A stretch of 9,269 nucleotides of DNA from CAYNST01 sp964399955. GTDB taxonomy: Bacteria > Pseudomonadota > Gammaproteobacteria > Pseudomonadales > Cellvibrionaceae. Of this stretch, positions 1-6,129 are shown piece by piece. Within the stretch, counting starts at the first letter, position 1; each line of letters starts with the position of its first letter. The position numbers and the translations under genes were made by a program. Below the pieces are notes generated by a model. The model was not told where the DNA came from. It did no database searches and was given only the letters and a program-made list of their open reading frames with translations. The DNA is taken from NCBI GenBank assembly GCA_964399955.1, contig CAYNST010000131.1, forward strand, positions 1-9,269. The letters run 5' to 3'.

Positions 1-91
1 CGTTGCTCCTCGCTCATTTGGAGTGACCAAACCACGTTCGTCGCGCCTAAATTGGTGCGTTTTCAGGTGCAACAGAGGCGATGATGAAACG
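1..91. other. left-edge non-coding stretch downstream of rluC
   Basis: No gene can be supported here. On the minus strand an ATG at 15-17 opens five codons (MSEEQ) before the window ends. It has no clear ribosome binding site, so it may be the start of a truncated neighbour or chance. In related bacteria a HAD-type phosphatase gene often follows rluC, but too little sequence is present to tell. A weak 5-bp inverted repeat (TTTGG at 17-21, CCAAA at 27-31) and an imperfect dyad with half-sites GCGCC (43-47) and GGTGC (54-58) are visible. No clear terminator for rluC is seen. Confidence 0.4.
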
Positions 92-1033
92 TCAACAGAC
101 CCTAGCCAGCTTGCTCAAGGGCAACGCCAGATCTGTTGGCAGATCTGCCTCGACCTTGAGGCTCTGCCCGTCAGGCAGCCTCAGGCTTAGAGACGCCGCG
201 TGCAGAAAAAGCCGCGAAAAGCCGCGGCCCGCAAGACGGGCATTCAAGGGCGTTTCTCCGTATTTTAGATCGCCCACCAGGGGGCAGCCCAGGTGTTTGG
301 CGTGCACGCGGATCTGGTGGGTGCGCCCGGTGATTGGTCTCGCCTCCACCAGGGTAGCGTCGGCGAAGCGCTGCAGCACGGTAAAGTCGGTGCAGGACTC
401 CTTGCCGTCGGCCCGCACTCGCACTATTCGCTCGCCGCTGGATACCACAAACCGCTTCAATGGAGCATCCACGCGCCGAGATTGCTCGGGCCACGCCCCC
501 TGCACCAGGGCCAGATAACGCTTGTCAACGTATTGGCGCTGGCGCAAAGCCTCCTGAAAGTATTTGAGCACACTGCGCTTCCTGGCCACCATCACGCAGC
601 CGGATGTGTCTCTGTCCAGGCGGTGAACCAGCTCAAGAAAACCCGGGTAATCACCGGTCTGGCGAAGCGCCTCGATAAGCCCCAGGCTTATGCCGCTGCC
701 GCCGTGCACCGCCATGCCACTGGGCTTGTTAATGATCAGCAGGCCGTCCTTCTGGTAAAGCACGGCCTGCCTCAGCACATCCACAACCGAGGCTGCAGGC
801 ATGGCCAGCGGCCGGGCTGCAGCAACATTGATGGGGGGAAGGCGTACCTGGTCGCCGGAGCGGACGCGATAGTCGGGTTTGATGCGGCCCTTGTTGACAC
901 GAATCTGCCCGGTGCGGATGATGCGGTAAAGCGCCGATTTGGGCACTCCCTTCAATCGGCTACTCAAAAAATTATCGAGCCTTTGCCCCTCCTGATCGGC
1001 GGTGACAGTCAATATTTGCACCTGCTGCAACAT
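92..1033 (-). CDS. rluC: 23S rRNA pseudouridine synthase RluC
   Basis: This is a cytoplasmic enzyme that isomerises specific uridines of 23S rRNA to pseudouridine (955, 2504 and 2580 in E. coli numbering). The 313-residue product is close to the 319 of E. coli RluC. An N-terminal S4 RNA-binding domain covers about residues 16-70 and includes the stretch GVPKSALYRIIR. The RluA-type catalytic domain follows, with NKPSGMAVHGGSG near 102-114 and the signature HRLDRDTSG at 137-145, whose Asp140 is the expected nucleophile. GRTHQIRVH at 236-244 is the usual substrate-site motif. The ATG at 1031-1033 gives the N-terminus expected by family alignment, but no good Shine-Dalgarno precedes it. A TAAAAT on the minus strand (1059-1064) could be its -10, with only a poor -35. 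The gene is divergent from rne, as in E. coli and Pseudomonas. Nothing looks broken. Confidence 0.96.
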   Translation of the reverse strand: MLQQVQILTVTADQEGQRLDNFLSSRLKGVPKSALYRIIRTGQIRVNKGRIKPDYRVRSGDQVRLPPINVAAARPLAMPAASVVDVLRQAVLYQKDGLLIINKPSGMAVHGGSGISLGLIEALRQTGDYPGFLELVHRLDRDTSGCVMVARKRSVLKYFQEALRQRQYVDKRYLALVQGAWPEQSRRVDAPLKRFVVSSGERIVRVRADGKESCTDFTVLQRFADATLVEARPITGRTHQIRVHAKHLGCPLVGDLKYGETPLNARLAGRGFSRLFLHAASLSLRLPDGQSLKVEADLPTDLALPLSKLARVC

Positions 1034-1105
1034 ATTCAGTTAAACCACGCAAACATCCATTTTAGCAAGCATGGCATACAAAAAACACCGAATAGGCCCA
1101 GTAAA

Positions 1106-1134
1106 TTGCATAGCGGCGGTCGAACTGCTATATT
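1106..1134 (+). promoter_or_regulatory. sigma70-type promoter for rne
   Basis: The -35 TTGCAT (1106-1111) and -10 TATATT (1129-1134) are separated by exactly 17 bases. Transcription would begin near 1141, pointing toward rne. This is the best promoter match in the gap. The arms of a 7-bp inverted repeat, CCGAATA (1088-1094) and TATTCGG (1131-1137), flank the element, the second arm overlapping the -10. Additional rne promoters further downstream cannot be excluded, since E. coli rne has several. Confidence 0.65.
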
Positions 1135-1245
1135 CGGCCAGTGCTGACTGACAAAACCCCACCGTTTGTGCGGCCATCTGACTTATGCACTCACGGCTTC
1201 ACGGGCTCTTTTGCAGCCAGCTCTGGACAGCCCCTATTTAAAGGT

Positions 1246-1269
1246 GCCCGGCATTCTGCCGGGCTTTTA
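1246..1269 (+). terminator. intrinsic-terminator-like hairpin in the rne leader
   Basis: GCCCGGC (1246-1252) and GCCGGGC (1258-1264) pair perfectly around the 5-nt loop ATTCT and are followed by TTTTATTG. It lies about 105-130 nt downstream of the predicted rne transcription start. It could stop a fraction of transcripts (attenuation or a short RNA) or simply be a stable leader hairpin. The T-run is short, so termination would probably be partial. Confidence 0.5.
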
Positions 1270-1365
1270 TTGAACGACACAAGCTCTGGTTGAGCGTGTG
1301 AGACACGAGATAATTTGAAGAATACGGAGATCAGCTCGAGGGATCCGGTTGTTGGCTTGCGCTTT

Positions 1366-1387
1366 GCCCTGAACTTTAGAGTTGGGC
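1366..1387 (+). repeat. bulged stem-loop in the rne leader
   Basis: GCCC (1366-1369) pairs with GGGC (1384-1387) and AACT (1372-1375) with AGTT (1380-1383). A TG bulge and a TTAG loop remain unpaired. GCG (1359-1361) and CGC (1391-1393) could extend the stem across an internal loop. This is an RNA-level hairpin candidate within the rne 5' untranslated region. Confidence 0.5.
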
Positions 1388-1410
1388 TAACGCTGCGTGC
1401 CGTAGCTCAT

Positions 1411-1431
1411 GCGCTTGACCAGATCAGGCGC
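1411..1431 (+). repeat. 8-bp stem-loop in the rne leader
   Basis: GCGCTTGA (1411-1418) pairs with TCAGGCGC (1424-1431) through seven Watson-Crick pairs and one G-T wobble, leaving the loop CCAGA. It is the cleanest compact hairpin in the middle of the leader. Confidence 0.5.
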
Positions 1432-1732
1432 GGGCTGCTGAAGAAGCATCAACAGGATCGGTAGGACAGTCCAGATGCCGGGTTTGCGTAAGCTCCACAA
1501 CCATGAGCCTCGCCGCCAAACTCTGAGTAGACGGGTCCCAAGCCGAATAAACGCTCGCCCAGATCTCCTATTAAAAGAACAACAAACGGTGCACAAGGCA
1601 AACGTTAACATCCCCATGGCGTCGAGTCGTCTGCTAAGGCTTAGTATTGGCATTTAGGTACGATTGGCCGGGGGACAGGCGTCATTACGACTTACTCGAC
1701 GCGTTCGCATGCAGCGCCGCACTGTTGTTTCA

Positions 1733-1758
1733 TTCAAGCTCCCCCTCACATGCTTGAG
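1733..1758 (+). repeat. stem-loop just upstream of the rne ribosome binding site
   Basis: TTCAAGC (1733-1739) pairs with GCTTGAG (1752-1758), with six Watson-Crick pairs and one wobble. The 12-nt loop is C-rich. A small TTGC/GCAA hairpin (1766-1776) follows, then the purine run AAAGAG (1775-1780) about 10 bases before the rne ATG. The position suits control of ribosome access, but no direct pairing to the purine run is evident. Confidence 0.45.
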
Positions 1759-1790
1759 CTGTCGCTTGCCTTGCAAAGAGACACACCTGC

Positions 1791-4700
1791 ATGAAAAGAA
1801 TGCTTATCAATGCTACACAACCCGAAGAAATCCGGGTTGCCATGGTAGACGGTCAGTGGCTTTACGACCTGGACATTGAAAACCGGCTGCGCGAGCAGAA
1901 AAAAGCCAACATATACAAGGGTCGCATCACCCGCGTTGAACCCAGCCTGGAAGCCGCTTTTGTCGATTACGGCGCCGATAGGCACGGTTTTTTGCCACTG
2001 AAGGAGATTTCACGAGACTACTTCACCGGGCAGGATAAGGGCGACAATGGACGCGTTCGCATCAAGGACGTTGTTAAAGAAGGTACTGAAGTTGTTGTAC
2101 AGGTAGAAAAGGAAGAGCGCGGCAATAAAGGCGCTGCTTTGACTACGTTTGTGAGTCTGGCGGGCCGCTATCTGGTGCTGATGCCCAACAACCCCCGTGC
2201 CGGCGGTATATCTCGCAGAATTGACGGCGACGACCGCACCGAGCTCAAAGACGCACTCAGCAAGCTCGAAGTACCCAACGGCATGGGCATGATTATTCGG
2301 ACGGCCGGCGTTGGTCGCGGCGCCGAAGAATTGCAGTTTGACCTGGACAACCTGGTACAGCTTTGGGAAGCGGTACAAAAAGACGCAGCAACGGCTCCTG
2401 CTCCGCGCTTCCTGTGGCAGGAAGGCAATGTCATCATTCGTGCCTTGCGCGACTACATGCGCCCGGACATTGGCGAAGTCATTATCGACAACAAAGAGGC
2501 TCACTCGCTGTGCATGGAGTACATGACCCGGGTGATGCCGAGCTATGCCAACAAGGTCAAGTATTACGAAGAAGCCGTGCCCCTCTTCAACCGTTTCCAG
2601 ATCGAGGGGCAGATAGAAACCGCCTTCGAACGCGAAGTGAAGCTGCCGTCCGGCGGCTCTATCGTCATCGATGTAACAGAAGCACTGGTCAGCATCGACA
2701 TCAACTCCTCGCGCGCCACTAAAGGCGCGGACATCGAAGAGACAGCCCTTGCCACCAACCTGGAAGCGGCCGACGAAATCGCCCGGCAGATGCGCCTGCG
2801 CGACATCGGCGGCTTGATCGTCATTGACTTCATTGACATGCAGCCGGTTAAAAACCAGCGGGAAGTGGAAAACCGCATGCGCGACGCACTGAGTGTCGAC
2901 CGCGCCCGCGTGCAAATTGGCCGCATCTCGCGATTTGGCCTGCTGGAAATGTCTCGTCAGAGACTGCGCCCATCTCTCGGAGAGACAACCTCCAAGGTGT
3001 GCCCCCGCTGTGCTGGGCAAGGCACCATCCGTGGCACCAAATCGCTGGCGCTATCCATCCTGCGTCTGGTGGAAGAAGAAGCAAAAAAAGAACGCAGCGC
3101 AGAAGTTCGCGCCATTCTGCCAGTTACAGTCGGCACTTTCCTGCTGAACGAAAAGCGCCAGGCCATTGCCAATATCGAGAGTCGACACGGCGTGCGGGTG
3201 GTTATCCTGCCCAATGTCGAGATGGTCACACCGCACTATCAGGTTCTGCGTCTGCGCAACGACGAAGTCGATGAAGTGGAAGCCAGCTACAAAATAACCT
3301 TCAGCACGACCGAAGAAGAGCACGAAGAAGCCGCAGAAGCCAAAGCCATGCAAGCGGTCGCGGCCAAGCCCACTGTGCAGATCATAACCACTACTCAGCC
3401 ACCGCAGCAGCAGAACGAAAGTGAAGCCGCACCTATAGCCAAGAAGCCGGGTCTTTTTGCCGCCCTGATCCAACGCATCACCGATTTCATAGAAGGCAAA
3501 AGCGAGCAGCCCGAACCCCAGCCAACGGCCGGTTCGCAGCAGAGAAAAAGCCGTCCCGAGCAAGGTCCGCGTCACAATCGCGGCCATCGCAACGACCGCA
3601 AAGACCGTCGCGATGCCAGCAATCGCGACAAAATCGTCGACAATCTCACGCCCCGGGAAGACAAGGCGCCGGCACCCGAAGCCAAACGCGAAAGACCTGA
3701 GCAGAGTCCACGCGCGGACCGAAGCGAGAGACCGGAGCGATCCGAAAGAGGTGGGCGCAACCGCCGTCCGCGCCGCCGTCCCGACGGCGACACCGCCGCG
3801 CGCAGCGCTGAGCCGCAAGCACCCGGCGCCAACACTGCCGAGGGTCAAGTAGAGACGACGGCCAACAGCGAAAGCCGGCTGCCCAAGCGGCCGGCTCATC
3901 GACGCAGCCGCACATCCGAGCGCCAGCGCGGAGAGCAAAAAGTGGCTGGTGATGCGGCATCGCAGACTGCCGAGCAACAGCCGGGCAGTGATCGGCCGCT
4001 GTCACCCGCTGCTGACAATGCTGAACCCCTTGTCACAGGCGAAGCAACGGCTCAGACGGATAGCGGCGCAAGCGAAACTGTCAGCCGCCCCACAAACGCC
4101 GAAACACCTGCCCCTGGTGCAGCCCAGCAGCCTCCCGCAGAAGCCAACCCGGCTGCCAGCCCCGCCGAGGCCCCAAGTATCGAGCCGGCAACCGCCGAAG
4201 CGACACCGGTGGAAAAAACTGCGGACACTCGCGGCTCTCAAAGGTCCCGCTCGGGTAACCGCCAGCCGCGCGAGTCACAGAAGAGCGCTCGCGCAGAGAC
4301 TGAAGCCACAGGCTCTGCTTCCGGTGATGCCAAAACCGTACTGGCTGAGGATTCTGCGGCCGCAGCGGAAGGGATAGACGCTCCCGCGCCCACTCCCCCC
4401 CCACGCCGGTCTGAACCTCGGGCCGGGAAAGCACCCGCGCAGCCGAAGCCTCAACCAGAGGCAGAAGCAGAAGCGAAAACTACTGCGGCCACCAACCCTG
4501 AAGCGCCATCGACCGAGGTACCCGAAGTCGAGCGTCAGACCGTTGCAAATCCCGTGTCAGAGGCAGCGGAGCAGGCAGCTACCCCACCTGCACTGGAGAC
4601 CAGGTCAAACACCAAAGAGGCGGGCGGCAAAGGAGAGGCACGCAGGTCCGGGCGGGCAAAGCCGGCCGGCAAGGAACCCCCGGTGGCCGACCCCGTGATC

Positions 4701-5027
4701 GATAAAGCCGATGCTGCTGAAAGCTCCGCAGGTGCAGAAACTGCAGACAAGGTTATACCGGTAGAAAATGACGCCACCGGCACGGTATCCCGCGCTGGCA
4801 ACGACCCTCGCAGCAATCCGCGGCGGGTCCACACGCAGATTGCCGACGTCGAATACCAGCCAAAAGTGTCCACCCCCCTGGATACGACACAACCGGCCAG
4901 TATCGAGCGCAACCCTCGGCCGCTGACGCGTCCGGCCAATGATCCGCGCTCGCCGTCATTTCAAGGGTCGGGAATTCGCACAAACGGCGATCAACGGGAT
5001 ACAAGTATCAGCAGAATCGAAGAATAA
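1791..5027 (+). CDS. rne: ribonuclease E
   Basis: RNase E is the endonuclease that starts most mRNA decay, matures tRNA and 5S rRNA, and scaffolds the degradosome at the inner membrane. The 1078 residues compare with 1061 in E. coli, and the start MKRMLINATQ matches the E. coli N-terminus. The catalytic half (1 to about 510) has an S1 domain (about 36-120), a 5'-end sensor (IIRTAG at 168-173), catalytic Asp303 and Asp346 (SIDINSSRA; VIDFID) and the zinc-link cysteines Cys404 and Cys407 in CPRC. The other half is low-complexity and disordered. Residues 553-569 (PGLFAALIQRITDFIEG) form an amphipathic helix where E. coli has its membrane-targeting segment. An Arg-rich RNA-binding stretch covers about 585-662, followed by a long Ala/Pro/Glu linker. 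Two NDPRS motifs lie near the end (1004-1008, 1050-1054). The E. coli PNPase-binding motif is not recognisable. The AAAGAG ribosome binding site is modest. Autoregulation through the long leader is likely by analogy with E. coli. Confidence 0.98.
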   Translation: MKRMLINATQPEEIRVAMVDGQWLYDLDIENRLREQKKANIYKGRITRVEPSLEAAFVDYGADRHGFLPLKEISRDYFTGQDKGDNGRVRIKDVVKEGTEVVVQVEKEERGNKGAALTTFVSLAGRYLVLMPNNPRAGGISRRIDGDDRTELKDALSKLEVPNGMGMIIRTAGVGRGAEELQFDLDNLVQLWEAVQKDAATAPAPRFLWQEGNVIIRALRDYMRPDIGEVIIDNKEAHSLCMEYMTRVMPSYANKVKYYEEAVPLFNRFQIEGQIETAFEREVKLPSGGSIVIDVTEALVSIDINSSRATKGADIEETALATNLEAADEIARQMRLRDIGGLIVIDFIDMQPVKNQREVENRMRDALSVDRARVQIGRISRFGLLEMSRQRLRPSLGETTSKVCPRCAGQGTIRGTKSLALSILRLVEEEAKKERSAEVRAILPVTVGTFLLNEKRQAIANIESRHGVRVVILPNVEMVTPHYQVLRLRNDEVDEVEASYKITFSTTEEEHEEAAEAKAMQAVAAKPTVQIITTTQPPQQQNESEAAPIAKKPGLFAALIQRITDFIEGKSEQPEPQPTAGSQQRKSRPEQGPRHNRGHRNDRKDRRDASNRDKIVDNLTPREDKAPAPEAKRERPEQSPRADRSERPERSERGGRNRRPRRRPDGDTAARSAEPQAPGANTAEGQVETTANSESRLPKRPAHRRSRTSERQRGEQKVAGDAASQTAEQQPGSDRPLSPAADNAEPLVTGEATAQTDSGASETVSRPTNAETPAPGAAQQPPAEANPAASPAEAPSIEPATAEATPVEKTADTRGSQRSRSGNRQPRESQKSARAETEATGSASGDAKTVLAEDSAAAAEGIDAPAPTPPPRRSEPRAGKAPAQPKPQPEAEAEAKTTAATNPEAPSTEVPEVERQTVANPVSEAAEQAATPPALETRSNTKEAGGKGEARRSGRAKPAGKEPPVADPVIDKADAAESSAGAETADKVIPVENDATGTVSRAGNDPRSNPRRVHTQIADVEYQPKVSTPLDTTQPASIERNPRPLTRPANDPRSPSFQGSGIRTNGDQRDTSISRIEE

Positions 5028-5040
5028 TTTCGTTCGATAC

Positions 5041-5068
5041 TTGTGGAAGGCGCAAAGCTATGTATAAT
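5041..5068 (+). promoter_or_regulatory. promoter of tRNA-Ser
   Basis: The -35 TTGTGG (5041-5046) and the perfect -10 TATAAT (5063-5068) are 16 bases apart. Transcription would start near 5075, about 7 nt before the mature tRNA. The bases after the -10 are GC-rich (CTGCGCC), a discriminator typical of stringently controlled stable-RNA promoters. The promoter starts only 13 bases after the rne stop codon, and its -10 lies in the loop of an inverted repeat. Confidence 0.7.
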
Positions 5069-5078
5069 CTGCGCCTTC
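5046..5078 (+). terminator. 9-bp inverted repeat after rne, possible rne terminator overlapping the tRNA promoter
   Basis: GAAGGCGCA (5046-5054) and TGCGCCTTC (5070-5078) are perfectly complementary with a 15-base loop. As RNA from rne read-through this is a stable hairpin, but only a short CTT precedes the tRNA, so it is a poor intrinsic terminator. It may protect the rne mRNA 3' end. The loop carries the TATAAT of the tRNA promoter. Confidence 0.45.
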
Positions 5079-5081
5079 TTA

Positions 5082-5169
5082 GGAGGGGTGGCAGAGTGGT
5101 CGATTGCACCGGTCTTGAAAACCGGCGAACCGCGAGGTTCCCAGGGTTCGAATCCCTGCCCCTCCGCCA
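5082..5169 (+). tRNA. serT: tRNA-Ser (anticodon UGA)
   Basis: This is a complete 88-nt class II tRNA. The acceptor stem pairs GGAGGGG (5082-5088) with CCCCTCC (5159-5165), followed by discriminator G5166 and an encoded CCA (5167-5169). The anticodon stem CCGGT/ACCGG (5109-5113, 5121-5125) encloses the loop CTTGAAA with anticodon TGA at 5116-5118, reading UCN serine codons. The long variable arm GAACC-GCGA-GGTTC (5127-5140) is the serine hallmark. The T-arm is CAGGG-TTCGAAT-CCCTG (5142-5158); T5147 is position 54, the substrate of TrmA, which is also encoded in this window. In E. coli the same isoacceptor gene, serT, also neighbours yccA. It may be transcribed from its own promoter and by read-through from rne. 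Confidence 0.97.
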
Positions 5170-5178
5170 CTTGCAAGA

Positions 5179-5215
5179 CAGACGCGGGCCCTTTGGGCAG
5201 CGTCTGTAGTTTTTT
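5179..5215 (+). terminator. intrinsic terminator of tRNA-Ser
   Basis: CAGACGC (5179-5185) pairs with GCGTCTG (5200-5206), and an inner GCCC-TTT-GGGC stem (5188-5198) extends the hairpin past a small internal bulge. TAG and then six T's (5210-5215) follow. This is a strong Rho-independent terminator ten bases after the tRNA CCA and separates the tRNA unit from yccA. Confidence 0.85.
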
Positions 5216-5234
5216 CTCTCCTTACCTCGAATCA

Positions 5235-5253
5235 GTTCAACCAGCGGTTGAAC
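5235..5253. promoter_or_regulatory. inverted repeat upstream of yccA, operator candidate
   Basis: GTTCAAC (5235-5241) and GTTGAAC (5247-5253) are a perfect 7-bp dyad around CAGCG. It lies 4 bases before the CTTGAAA element of the candidate yccA promoter. It has no T-run, so a protein-binding site is as plausible as an RNA hairpin. The binding factor is unknown. Confidence 0.4.
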
Positions 5254-5257
5254 GCCT

Positions 5258-5286
5258 CTTGAAATTTCTGCTCTAAGCCTGCATAT
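5258..5286 (+). promoter_or_regulatory. sigma32-like promoter candidate for yccA
   Basis: CTTGAAA (5258-5264) equals the heat-shock -35 consensus. After a 14-base spacer, CTGCATAT (5279-5286) matches six of the eight positions of CCCCATNT, counting N as a match. Start near 5293 would give a leader of about 117 nt. As a sigma70 alternative, TATACT at 5329-5334 lacks a good -35. Confidence 0.35.
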
Positions 5287-5409
5287 ACCAACCGGTAGAT
5301 GGCGCATAACAGGGCGGTAAAATCCTGATATACTCCCTGACAGACTGCCTAGAAGTTTTTCTCCAACCTCGTGACTAACTTAGACTGCTAGAAAGGATGG
5401 ATCGACACC

Positions 5410-6078
5410 ATGCAAGAGATCTATAGCTCTACTCAGACCCGCCTCGACTCGTTTGAAGTGAGTAAGGTGCTGCGCAATACCTACGCTTTGCTCGCAATGA
5501 CTTTGCTTTTCAGCGCCGTGACTGCCGGGTTATCCATGGCCGTGAATCTGGGTCAGGGGGTGGCGATGATCATGTCATTCTCAGCCCTCGCCCTGATTTG
5601 GTTTGTCCTGCCAAAGACGGCCAATTCACCCAAGGGAATTGCCGTGGTGTTTGCCTTTACGGGTTTGTTGGGCGCAGGTCTTGGCCCCATGCTCAACCAC
5701 TATATGGCCACTCAGGCCGGCTCAGCCATAGTGATGCAGGCGCTGGGTGGAACGGCCTTGATCTTCTTTGGCCTGTCCGGTTATGCCCTGGTTACACGCA
5801 AGGACTTCAGCTTCATGACCGGGTTCTTGATGACCGGCATCCTGGTGGCTTTCGTTGCGGGTATAGCTAACCTGTTTTTCCAAATCCAAGGGTTGGCGCT
5901 GGTGGTAAGCGGTATGTTTCTGTTTTTGTCGTCCATGATGATTATGTGGCAGACCAGCCGGATCATCCACGGTGGTGAGACCAATTACGTGCTGGCCACA
6001 GCAGGCTTGTATGTCAGCCTCTACAACGTGTTTGTAAGCTTGCTTCATCTGCTGTCCTTGACCGGCGGCGACGACTGA
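5410..6078 (+). CDS. yccA: Bax inhibitor-1 family inner membrane protein YccA
   Basis: YccA is an inner membrane protein of the Bax inhibitor-1 family. In E. coli it is both a slow substrate and a modulator of the FtsH protease and protects jammed SecY from degradation. The 222 residues (219 in E. coli) start with a soluble tail of about 20 residues (the tail FtsH grips in E. coli). Seven hydrophobic segments follow, near residues 22-44, 50-68, 75-93, 106-127, 134-155, 161-180 and 193-217. Diagnostic stretches are VSKVLRNTY (17-25), ALGGTAL (111-117), TRKDFSF (129-135), IIHGGETNYV (185-194) and LYVSLYNVFVSLL (200-212). The last segment lacks the acidic residue typical of eukaryotic and BsYetJ-type members, as E. 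coli YccA also does. A ribosome binding site AAAGGA (5392-5397) precedes the ATG. The gene lies between tRNA-Ser and the tus operon, matching E. coli synteny. Confidence 0.95.
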   Translation: MQEIYSSTQTRLDSFEVSKVLRNTYALLAMTLLFSAVTAGLSMAVNLGQGVAMIMSFSALALIWFVLPKTANSPKGIAVVFAFTGLLGAGLGPMLNHYMATQAGSAIVMQALGGTALIFFGLSGYALVTRKDFSFMTGFLMTGILVAFVAGIANLFFQIQGLALVVSGMFLFLSSMMIMWQTSRIIHGGETNYVLATAGLYVSLYNVFVSLLHLLSLTGGDD

Positions 6079-6100
6079 TCCCTAGCTCTGTCACTCCGTC

Positions 6101-6122
6101 AAAGCCCCTTCAATGGGGCTTT
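6101..6122 (+). terminator. hairpin between yccA and tusD
   Basis: AAAGCCCC (6101-6108) and GGGGCTTT (6115-6122) form a perfect 8-bp stem with a 6-base loop. It resembles a compact intrinsic terminator for yccA, but it ends only 7 bases before the tusD ATG and has just three T's. The GGGG of its right arm is the only Shine-Dalgarno-like sequence available to tusD. Confidence 0.6.
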
Positions 6123-6129
6123 CGTACTT

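Larger units (their letters stand above)
1034..1790. other. rluC/rne intergenic region, mostly the rne leader
   Basis: This stretch of 757 bases has no convincing gene. Its left 70 bases hold the rluC leader and start region. From about 1141 it is the predicted 5' untranslated region of rne, some 650 nt long. Visible inverted repeats, in order: a terminator-like hairpin (1246-1264); a 5-bp hairpin (1295-1307); a bulged stem with GCCC/GGGC and AACT/AGTT (1366-1387); an 8-bp hairpin (1411-1431); a long-range 9-bp pair (1619-1627 with 1694-1702); and a 7-bp hairpin (1733-1758). An A-rich, probably single-stranded stretch lies at 1568-1587. The 88-codon minus-strand frame at 1387-1653 has no ribosome binding site or family resemblance. 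In E. coli the rne leader mediates feedback by RNase E; a similar role here is inferred from position and structure only. Confidence 0.75.

Noticed and set aside
293..1147. 284-codon plus-strand frame
   Set aside because: It is antisense to rluC, whose catalytic motifs are intact, and its translation shows no family features. It is a shadow of the GC-rich third-position pattern.
1335..1347. CTCGAG next to GGATCC, looking like a cloning polylinker
   Set aside because: The two restriction-like hexamers occur by chance in GC-rich DNA. The flanking sequence shows no vector features and continues as normal leader sequence.
1387..1653. 88-codon minus-strand frame in the rne leader with a hydrophobic patch
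   Set aside because: There is no ribosome site and no recognisable family, it opposes a probable untranslated leader, and its Arg/Trp-rich composition looks random.
2010..3020. 336-codon minus-strand frame
   Set aside because: It lies entirely opposite the highly conserved catalytic half of rne and has no ribosome site or family resemblance.
3051..3977. 308-codon minus-strand frame
   Set aside because: It is opposite rne and its composition mirrors the Arg/Ala/Glu-rich scaffold codons. There is no domain pattern.
3511..4790. Repeat array or horizontally acquired insert in the rne C-terminal half
   Set aside because: The low-complexity Ala/Pro/Glu/Arg sequence is normal for the disordered RNase E scaffold, and no true tandem repeat unit is visible.
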